DNA of 64,000 nt, taken from NCBI RefSeq assembly GCF_001643305.1, contig NZ_LSGW01000066.1, positions 1 through 64,000 on the forward strand. Direction: 5' to 3'. Origin of the DNA: Aeromonas salmonicida subsp. salmonicida (GTDB taxonomy: Bacteria; Pseudomonadota; Gammaproteobacteria; Enterobacterales; Aeromonadaceae). The translations under genes were made by a program, and so were the position numbers. This document shows, piece by piece, positions 57,628 to 64,000 of the stretch. The first letter of the stretch is position 1; every line of letters begins with the position of its first letter. The notes under the pieces are model-generated. The model was not told where the DNA came from. It did no database searches and saw only the letters and a list, made by a program, of their open reading frames with translations.

Positions 57628-57834
57628 ATGATGGAAAAGATGCTGACCGAAATTGGAAGCTACAGCCTGTTTCATGAATATCTGAATGTAGTTGGTGTAG
57701 CCAGCCCAGCCCTGGCCCGGATAAAAACCCGATGGGAGTACAAAAAAAGCGATCGTCTGGTGGCCCAAATCAGGGTCGACCAACAAGGCAATGCCCGCTT
57801 CTACATCGATGCCAGAGCCATATCGGTCAACTGA
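57628..57834 (+). CDS. Small hypothetical protein
   Basis: A 68-residue protein with AGGAGA seven bases before the ATG at 57628. Mixed helix and strand, basic in the centre (RIKTRWEYKKSDR), ending ARFYIDARAISVN. No family recognised. It has its own terminator 20 bp downstream, supporting it as a real gene. Confidence 0.65.
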   Translation: MMEKMLTEIGSYSLFHEYLNVVGVASPALARIKTRWEYKKSDRLVAQIRVDQQGNARFYIDARAISVN

Positions 57835-57854
57835 CCCTGTCACTCGTATCCAGC

Positions 57855-57881
57855 AGCCCCGGCCAGTCGCCGGGGCTTTTT
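57855..57881 (+). terminator. Terminator after the 68-residue gene
   Basis: A 9-bp stem (57855-57863 with 57869-57877, AGCCCCGGC), CAGTC loop, T-run. Confidence 0.88.
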
Positions 57882-57907
57882 GTTGTCTGGCTTGCACTAC
57901 CCAAAAC

Positions 57908-57936
57908 AATGACCCCGGCACATGGCCGGGGTCATT
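57908..57936 (-). terminator. Terminator of tldD
   Basis: A 12-bp stem AATGACCCCGGC (57908-57919) with 57925-57936. On the minus strand the stem is followed by GTTTTGG, 24 bp past the tldD stop. Confidence 0.85.
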
Positions 57937-57959
57937 GACAACGTAGTGGGTTAAACCCC

Positions 57960-59408
57960 TTACTGGGTGCCGCCCACTGTGAGTTGATCCAGCTTGAGTG
58001 TGGGCTGGCCGACACCGACCGGCACGCTCTGCCCCTCTTTGCCGCAGACGCCGACACCACGATCCAGTGCCAGATCACTGCCCACCATGGAAACCAGACT
58101 CATGGCTTCCGGACCATTGCCTATCAGGGTCGCGCCCTTGATGGGGGTGGTGATCTTGCCATCCTCGATGAGGTAAGCCTCGGAGGCGGAGAAGACAAAC
58201 TTGCCGGAAGTGATATCCACCTGACCACCGCCGAAGTTGGGAGCATAGATACCCTTCTTCACCGAGGCGATGATCTCCGCCGGATCGTACTGACCCGCCA
58301 GCATATAGGTGTTGGTCATGCGCGGCATCGGCATGGCGGCGTAGGATTCGCGGCGGCCGTTACCTGTGAGCGGAACCCCCATCAGGCGGGCGTTCTGCTT
58401 GTCCTGCAAGTAACCCTTGAGGATGCCGTTCTCGATCAAGACGTTGTAGCCGCCCGGCGTCCCTTCGTCATCGATGGAGACGGAGCCGCGCCGACCCGGC
58501 AGTGTGCCGTCATCGACTATGGTGCAGTGCTTGGAGGCCACCTGTTCGCCGATGCGGCCGGCAAATGCAGACGAGCCCTTGCGGTTGAAGTCCCCCTCCA
58601 GGCCATGGCCCACGGCCTCGTGCAACAGCACGCCGGGCCAGCCGGCACCGAGTACCACCGGCATGGTACCAGCGGGAGCATCAATGGCCTCCAGGTTGAC
58701 CAGCGCCTGACGCACGGCCTCGCGCACATAGCCAAAAGCGCGGCTCTCCAGCCCGTCCAGCTCCAGGAAATAGTCATAACCACAACGACCACCACCACCG
58801 GCGCTGCCACGCTCGCGGCGCTCACCTTTCTCGGCGATGACGGTCACCGACAGCCGAACCAGGGGGCGTATATCAGCAGCGAGCGTACCGTCGGTGGCTG
58901 CCACCAGTATCTCTTCATAGACACCGCTGATGGAGGCCATCACCTGATTGATAACGGGATCAAGACTGCGGGCGAACTTGTCCATCTGCTCCAGCAAGGC
59001 AATCTTCTGGTGCTTGTCGAGGGTCTGCAGGGGATCCATGGCCGGATAGAGCAGGTTGGCCTCTGTACGAGCCCAGGCCTTCACATTGCCCTGGGCACCG
59101 GCAGCGGCAATGCCGCGGGCAGCAGTGACCGACTGTTGCAGCGCCAGCAGGCTCAGCTCGTCGGAGTAGGCAAAGCCGGTTTTCTCGCCACTGACAGCGC
59201 GTACCCCGACCCCTTGGTCGATGTTGTAGCTGCCATCCTTGACGATGCCGTCCTCCAGCATCCAGGACTCGTGCCAGCTGCGCTGGAAATAGAGATCGCC
59301 GAACTCCACCTGGTGGCTCATCAGGCTGCCGAGCAGTTGCTGCAGCCGCCCTTCGTCGAGGTCGTTCGGGGCCAACAGGGAGGCACTAACCTGGCTCAAT
59401 AGACTCAA
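57960..59408 (-). CDS. tldD: Metalloprotease TldD
   Basis: Subunit of the TldD/TldE zinc protease, which in E. coli degrades CcdA and processes microcin B17 peptides. The [11 protein letters not shown] metal motif and downstream [25 protein letters not shown] and [16 protein letters not shown] blocks match E. coli TldD nearly throughout. The TTG at 59408 is chosen because it gives 482 residues (E. coli 481), begins [12 protein letters not shown] parallel to MSLNLVSEQLL, and has AGAGAAAG upstream. A GTG at 59477 would add 23 residues. Last gene of the yhdP-Dabb-nit-tldD cluster. Confidence 0.96.
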   Translation of the reverse strand: MSLLSQVSASLLAPNDLDEGRLQQLLGSLMSHQVEFGDLYFQRSWHESWMLEDGIVKDGSYNIDQGVGVRAVSGEKTGFAYSDELSLLALQQSVTAARGIAAAGAQGNVKAWARTEANLLYPAMDPLQTLDKHQKIALLEQMDKFARSLDPVINQVMASISGVYEEILVAATDGTLAADIRPLVRLSVTVIAEKGERRERGSAGGGGRCGYDYFLELDGLESRAFGYVREAVRQALVNLEAIDAPAGTMPVVLGAGWPGVLLHEAVGHGLEGDFNRKGSSAFAGRIGEQVASKHCTIVDDGTLPGRRGSVSIDDEGTPGGYNVLIENGILKGYLQDKQNARLMGVPLTGNGRRESYAAMPMPRMTNTYMLAGQYDPAEIIASVKKGIYAPNFGGGQVDITSGKFVFSASEAYLIEDGKITTPIKGATLIGNGPEAMSLVSMVGSDLALDRGVGVCGKEGQSVPVGVGQPTLKLDQLTVGGTQ

Positions 59409-59493
59409 TCTTTCTCTCCACTCCCGATCCGGGATTTCACAATAAGATCCCATGCCATAGGCGGCATGGGTCAGCACGCGGGGCGTGCCTTGT

Positions 59494-60327
59494 TCATTCG
59501 TTGTCAGAGACCTGACCCGCCGACAACAGGCGGGCGTGCTGCAGCACTGGCATGGTTCGCTTCAATTCGTCGCCCAGCTCGGGATCCATGGCAGCCAGCA
59601 CGGTCGCGCGGCCCGACGGCTGGCATGCCAGCACCCTGCCCCAAGGGTCGATCACCATGCTGTGGCCCCAGGTATGGCGCCCGGTTTCATGGGTGCCCCC
59701 CTGATTGGCAGCCACCACATAGCACTGATTTTCGATGGCGCGGGCCCGCAGCAGCGGCTCCCAGTGCGCCTCGCCGGTCACGGCAGTAAAGGCGGCAGGC
59801 ACCAGCAACACCCTGGCACCGGCGCGTGCCAGCTGGCGATAGAGTTCGGGAAAGCGCAAATCATAACAGATAGAGAGGCCGAGGGGACCAAAGGGGGAGT
59901 CTATCAGCACGCAGTCCTGACCAGGACTGAACGTCTCCGACTCTCGATAGCGCCCCTGATTGTCGGCGACGTCCACATCGAACAGGTGGATCTTGTGGTA
60001 ATGACCCTTGAGCTCCCCTGCCGGGTCAAACACCAGCGAGCTGGTATGGATATGCGCCGAACCGGGAATGGCAGTGGGCATGGCACCAGCCACCAGCCAG
60101 ATGCCGTACTCTTTGGCCCAGGCAGCCAGTTGCTGCTGGATAGGCCCCTCACCGATCCGTTCAGCACCATCGAGATAGCCCTGCCGCTCGCCAAACAGGG
60201 CAAAGTTTTCCGGCAGCAGTACCAGCAAGGGACGCCCGGCTGGCAGCGCCGCCAGCTCGGCGGCGATCTGCTCCCGGTTATCCTGCCAGTGACGGCCGGA
60301 TACCAGCTGTATTGCGGCTAACCACAT
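59494..60327 (-). CDS. Nitrilase-superfamily amidase (Nit1/NitR type)
   Basis: A 277-residue carbon-nitrogen hydrolase with the full catalytic triad: Glu in LPENFALFG (~41), Lys in [12 protein letters not shown] (~111), and Cys in [15 protein letters not shown] (~153). This is the group that includes deaminated-glutathione amidase and omega-amidase. It sits between yhdP and tldD, where a nitrilase gene is frequently found in gammaproteobacteria. AAGGAG precedes the ATG at 60327. Confidence 0.92.
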   Translation of the reverse strand: MWLAAIQLVSGRHWQDNREQIAAELAALPAGRPLLVLLPENFALFGERQGYLDGAERIGEGPIQQQLAAWAKEYGIWLVAGAMPTAIPGSAHIHTSSLVFDPAGELKGHYHKIHLFDVDVADNQGRYRESETFSPGQDCVLIDSPFGPLGLSICYDLRFPELYRQLARAGARVLLVPAAFTAVTGEAHWEPLLRARAIENQCYVVAANQGGTHETGRHTWGHSMVIDPWGRVLACQPSGRATVLAAMDPELGDELKRTMPVLQHARLLSAGQVSDNE

Positions 60328-60356
60328 GACGCGCTCCTTGTCCTTGGTGCAAGCCG

Positions 60357-60677
60357 TCAGAGGCTGACAGCGTCTTTGGCTTGCAGTGTGTAGTCCAGCA
60401 CTATGATACGGTCCAGCACGGGACGGAAGATGGCCTTGAGGGCCTCGTGATCCGGATGGGGCAGGTAACGCTGGCGGGCCGCCTCGTCCGCAAAGGTCAT
60501 CAAGACGCTGTGGGTAAAGCCTTCGGCGCGCCCCTAGGGGCTGTCATTCTGCCCCCACTCGACCGCCACCACGCCATTGACCCTGGCGGGTATGTCGAGA
60601 AAAGCCGCCCTGACAGCGGCAATATCGTCAGCCTGGGTGCCCGCTTTGAAGGCAATCAGCAGAATATGTCGGATCAT
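60357..60677 (-). pseudogene. Dabb-domain gene with an in-frame TAG
   Basis: A 106-codon gene with AAGGAGAG before its ATG at 60677, coding for a stress-responsive alpha/beta-barrel (Dabb) dimeric ferredoxin-fold protein: MIRHILLIAFKAGTQ, then VVAVEWGQNDSP. Codon 48 is TAG (60536-60534). The frame then continues as GRAEGFTHSVLMTFADEAARQRYLPHPDH to a TGA at 60359-60357. A single G-to-T change from GAG would explain it. The codon lies in a CCCCTAGGGG palindrome. It could also be a sequencing artefact. Confidence 0.8.
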
Positions 60678-60726
60678 GGCTCTCTCCTTGAGCGTAAGCA
60701 GGTCGAGACAAGGGATGGCGCCAGCA

Positions 60727-63700
60727 TCAGGGCTGACGGGGACTCCCTGGTTGCGGGTTCAGCAGGAAGGGGGTGACTTCGGCGGCAGGCAACTTGGGCG
60801 CTACCGTATCCACCGCCTGTTTCTGCTGCTGGTTGAGCTTGATGCGGGCTCTATCTCGTCCGGCCTCGATCAGCTTGGGATTGTCCAGCGGCCCCTCAAC
60901 CCTAAAATCGATGCGGGTCACCACATCCACCACTGGCTCCAGCAGTTTGGAGAGGGCCAGCACATAAAGACCCGTGATCGGCGTCAGCGAGAAGGCCGCC
61001 ACCACCGGCAGGGTGCCGCCCAGATTGGGGGAGAAGCTCAACTCGTAGTCAAGCCGCCAGCGCACCAGATCGGCGATGCCTTCACCACGCAGGTTACCCG
61101 CGGCCCCCTTCATGTAGAAGTCCTTGTTATCCATCACCCCCTGCTTGATCTTGGCCGAGGCGGACATGGATTCGAAGTAGAAGCCCTTGTCGAACACATC
61201 GCGAAAATCGAGCCGCAACTTGCGCAGCAGTGAGTCGAGACTGAGCAGGGAGAGCAGTCGTGCCCCCTTGTCATTGACCTCCCGCAGCGTGCCCCCTTCC
61301 AGTTGATAGTTGGCGCTGCCAGCCAGGGTCGGCAGGCTCAGTCGGTAGGGCACATCATTCCAGCTCAGATCCAGTGCCATCTTGCCGGGCGCATCGCCAA
61401 TGGGTGAGGTATAGCCGATCCGTTTTAGAAGCAATTCACTGTTTTTACTGGTGATTTTGGCGATGGCATGGGTCTGCATCCGGCCTGGCTCAGCCAGCCA
61501 ATCCACTGTGCCCGTCAGCTGGCTCCCCGCCAGCCGCATATCCAGCCCCTTGAGGGTCAGCTTGTTGGCCCCGGGGAGCAGCTCTCCCTTCACCTCGCCG
61601 AGCGGCAGTTCGCCGAAGCGGCAATCCACGCAGCTGAAGGTGAGCCAGGGAATGGCATCCATGATGGCTTTGTCCTGCCGCGCATCAGGCTCTGGGCTCA
61701 GATCCGAACTCTTGCCGGACCAATGGATGCGGGCGAATTTGGCATCGATGGGCTGGCGATCAGTCACCGGCAGGCGGATCACCCCCATGACGTCCGGGCT
61801 GTCGATCATCACCTCTGTGGCGTCCTTGACCGGGCCTACGGTGAAGTGTACCGCCTTGAGATTGGCACTGCCGATATCGGCGCGGGCCAGCTGGCCATCC
61901 ACCCACCACTCCTGCGGCAGGAAAGGAGGGCCAACCACGGCACCGCCGCTCGGCGCACTGCTCGCAGGCACCCACTGTTTGAGTCTGGCCAGCCAGCCAG
62001 CCACATCGGCCTGTTGCTGGTTGATGGCAAGCAGCATGGGCTTGTCCCGTAGCACCCGAGCCCCCGGCTGGCCTATGTTCACCCTGACCCGGCTGAGGTA
62101 AGGAACCCCGTCCCCATAAACCAGCCGGCTCTGCAAATCCACATCGGCCCCCAGCACGGCGCGAATGTCGGCACTGCCGTCACGCCCACGCACTGTCACC
62201 TTGAGCGGTAATCGGCTGTTGGCGGTCTTGGTCAGGGGGAGTGGCAGATCCAGCGCCATGCCCTGCAGGTTGGAATCCATCGCCAGCTGGAAGCTGAACG
62301 GTTTGTCATTGGGCAGGGTCAGCCCCAGGGTACCGGCCCAGTTGCTGCGCCCCTTGAGGATATCGAGGGCGGGAATCTTGCGCTGCTCGCGGCGGCTGTC
62401 CCACTGTCCCTTGAACTTGAGATCCACCTGATAGCGGTTCGGCAGCTGTTTGCCCTGATAATCCAGGGTCAGCGGCTGGTTCCACAGGCTGGCCTTGAGG
62501 TTGCTGAACCGGGTCTGCTCGTTGTCATATTCGAGGCGCCCCTGTACCTGCTCCAGCGGCAGATCCAGGCTGGCGACCCGCACCTTGTTGTTGTTGAACA
62601 AGGCATCGCCGCTCGCCTTGACCTCGCTTTCACCATCGAGGGGAATATCCAACTTGACCGACCCCTTGAGCGGGCCCCGGATCTCTATCTCCCGCAACGC
62701 CTGACCGACGGAATCCCCTAGCGGAGAGTCCTGCAGGTAGTCGCTGATGGCCTTGCCCTCACCCTCTACCTTGGCATCCACATAGAGATGTGCGCCGGGA
62801 TAGAGATCCGGGATCCAGGCATGGACCGAGTCGGAGCTGGCCTTGCCAAGGTGGGTGGAACGGCTGTTCATGTCGAGACTGGCGTTCTGGAACAGCAGAT
62901 CGATCTGCAGGTCGGTGAGGGGTTGCCAACCGGGGAAGAACTGGAACGTCGCCTGCTCGAGCGGAACCGCCACCTGGAAGATGCCCTCGCCCTTGCTGTA
63001 GGGGAAATCCTTGAACTCGCCGTACCAGAGCAGGTCGGCGCCCTTGGCCTGACCCCCCTTGATGGCGCCGCTCAGGTAATCCACCAGGCTCTTGTCCATC
63101 ACCTGCAACGGGTAGTAGCGATCCGCATTGCCCGCATTCTTGACGTCGATGCGGCCTGTCAGCGCGAGGAAAGTATGTTCGAACAGATCCATCCTGAAGC
63201 GGCTCTCGAGGCGCAAATCCGGGTTGTCCAGCGCCACATCCTGACCATAGAGCACCCAGCCCTGCGGGACTTGCCACCAGTCGAGCCGTGCCGAGAAGCT
63301 GTCCACCGGGATCGGCTCCTTGAAGTGGCGGGCCGGATCCACCTTGTCATTGGCAAGGGCCAGTCGGGCACTGCCCCCCGTCGGGGTCAGCCAGAATTCG
63401 CCATTGAGATCCTGCACGCCGGGCACATCCTGCCAGGCGCTGACCTTGATGTGGGATAGCCGGCCGCTGAGAGAGAGCCCACGCCAGCCGGCATCGGCCT
63501 GCAAAATGAGATCCTGCAGCTGACCCTTGGGCTGGGTGCGCTTGAGGGTCTCGGTCAGTTCGGGGTAGAGACCCGATACCAGCTGGCTCAGGTTGGCGAC
63601 CTGATCGAGATCGATGGCAGGCACATAACCCTGGATGCGGGAGCCAACCCGTTCGAGCTGCAAGCGGCTGCGCAACCAGGGTTTGCCATCGAGCTTGAAG

Positions 63701-64000
63701 GTCATGTCATGGCTGGCGAGCTGCCACTCCTCACCATCCCGGCGCAGCTGGATCTTGCCCCCCTGCAGGCCGAGGCGGTGCATGACATCCTGCTTCTCAT
63801 CCTTCCAGATCAGGTAGTTGTCGCCAAACGCCAGCAGGGACTCTCCCAGCTGACCGTCGGCAAATTCACTCCAGAGCTGGAAATCGAGCTGGCCGGCGAC
63901 CTTGGGCTCACCGGCGTGGATCCGCGCCAGCATTGGGCTGACGTCGAACTGGCTGGCGCCGAGATAGAGCTGGCCCCGCAAGCGATCGAGCCGTACCTCG
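60727..64000 (-). CDS. yhdP: YhdP-family AsmA-like envelope protein (C-terminal part)
   Basis: The last ~1090 codons of a very large periplasm-spanning protein of the AsmA-like/DUF3971 family (E. coli YhdP ~1266 residues), which forms a hydrophobic groove for phospholipid transport from inner to outer membrane. The visible part consists of repeating beta segments with conserved LDL.L.L.... strands and the typical C-terminal block with VDIVTRIDF.VEGPLDNP. It stays open to base 64000, so the N-terminal membrane anchor is outside the window. Usual partner of tldD; followed on the same strand by the Dabb-like gene. Confidence 0.93.
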   Translation of the reverse strand, partial: EVRLDRLRGQLYLGASQFDVSPMLARIHAGEPKVAGQLDFQLWSEFADGQLGESLLAFGDNYLIWKDEKQDVMHRLGLQGGKIQLRRDGEEWQLASHDMTFKLDGKPWLRSRLQLERVGSRIQGYVPAIDLDQVANLSQLVSGLYPELTETLKRTQPKGQLQDLILQADAGWRGLSLSGRLSHIKVSAWQDVPGVQDLNGEFWLTPTGGSARLALANDKVDPARHFKEPIPVDSFSARLDWWQVPQGWVLYGQDVALDNPDLRLESRFRMDLFEHTFLALTGRIDVKNAGNADRYYPLQVMDKSLVDYLSGAIKGGQAKGADLLWYGEFKDFPYSKGEGIFQVAVPLEQATFQFFPGWQPLTDLQIDLLFQNASLDMNSRSTHLGKASSDSVHAWIPDLYPGAHLYVDAKVEGEGKAISDYLQDSPLGDSVGQALREIEIRGPLKGSVKLDIPLDGESEVKASGDALFNNNKVRVASLDLPLEQVQGRLEYDNEQTRFSNLKASLWNQPLTLDYQGKQLPNRYQVDLKFKGQWDSRREQRKIPALDILKGRSNWAGTLGLTLPNDKPFSFQLAMDSNLQGMALDLPLPLTKTANSRLPLKVTVRGRDGSADIRAVLGADVDLQSRLVYGDGVPYLSRVRVNIGQPGARVLRDKPMLLAINQQQADVAGWLARLKQWVPASSAPSGGAVVGPPFLPQEWWVDGQLARADIGSANLKAVHFTVGPVKDATEVMIDSPDVMGVIRLPVTDRQPIDAKFARIHWSGKSSDLSPEPDARQDKAIMDAIPWLTFSCVDCRFGELPLGEVKGELLPGANKLTLKGLDMRLAGSQLTGTVDWLAEPGRMQTHAIAKITSKNSELLLKRIGYTSPIGDAPGKMALDLSWNDVPYRLSLPTLAGSANYQLEGGTLREVNDKGARLLSLLSLDSLLRKLRLDFRDVFDKGFYFESMSASAKIKQGVMDNKDFYMKGAAGNLRGEGIADLVRWRLDYELSFSPNLGGTLPVVAAFSLTPITGLYVLALSKLLEPVVDVVTRIDFRVEGPLDNPKLIEAGRDRARIKLNQQQKQAVDTVAPKLPAAEVTPFLLNPQPGSPRQP

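Overview
The window reads as chromosomal DNA of an Aeromonas species, probably close to A. hydrophila. It is GC-rich and densely coded. It carries a proaerolysin gene (aerA) whose product differs from the archetype, as I recall it, at scattered positions. Housekeeping genes have gammaproteobacterial arrangements: cyaA divergent from hemCDXY, a fused thiDE inside a thi operon, and yhdP with tldD. All names come from reading the sequence and recalling protein families; no search was run.

Layout. 1-320: the 3' remnant of an esterase and a two-way terminator. 321-7056: cyaA (-) divergent from hemC-hemD-hemX-hemY (+). 7151-9844: a YkgJ-like protein, glpX (-) and a porin (+) preceded by direct repeats resembling Pho boxes. 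9967-15748: an orphan periplasmic binding protein, a TonB-dependent siderophore receptor with a Fur box and a PepSY-type partner, an acyltransferase-3 protein and a secreted SnoaL-like protein. 15874-18622: a GNAT gene and an HxlR regulator that overlap tail to tail, ydhR, a small outer-membrane barrel and an ExoD-like protein. 18692-23011: a serine/threonine-type transporter, a small hypothetical protein, a GNAT protein, an LpoB-like lipoprotein and a Vat-like streptogramin acetyltransferase. 23034-25934: an AT-rich, decaying island with three damaged genes, ending in a structured repeat element. 25935-32880: a TPP-riboswitch-controlled thiC-thiDE-thiF-thiS-thiG-thiH operon. 32955-34433: aerA. 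34735-37777: two small secreted proteins divergent from a two-component system. 37848-44160: rimK, metH and a CPA1 Na+/H+ antiporter. 44628-47686: a 58-residue small protein, a GNAT, an HDOD protein, a small conserved protein and aphA.

The most striking locus is 47946-54437. It is a five-gene operon coding for a stressosome: RsbR with two PAS domains, RsbS, and an RsbT kinase fused to an RsbX/SpoIIE-type phosphatase. These are followed by a hybrid histidine kinase and an HD-GYP response regulator. It looks like a sensory particle wired to c-di-GMP turnover rather than to a sigma factor. The RsbS homologue has histidine where the B. subtilis protein has its phosphorylated serine.

54434-64000: a Dph6-type ATP pyrophosphatase, an MHS transporter broken by what looks like a 4-bp deletion, a MarC-family protein, a small protein, and the (-) strand cluster yhdP (partial), a Dabb-domain gene with an in-frame TAG, a nitrilase-family amidase and tldD. 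Several genes carry single disruptive lesions. These could be real decay or assembly errors and are listed separately.
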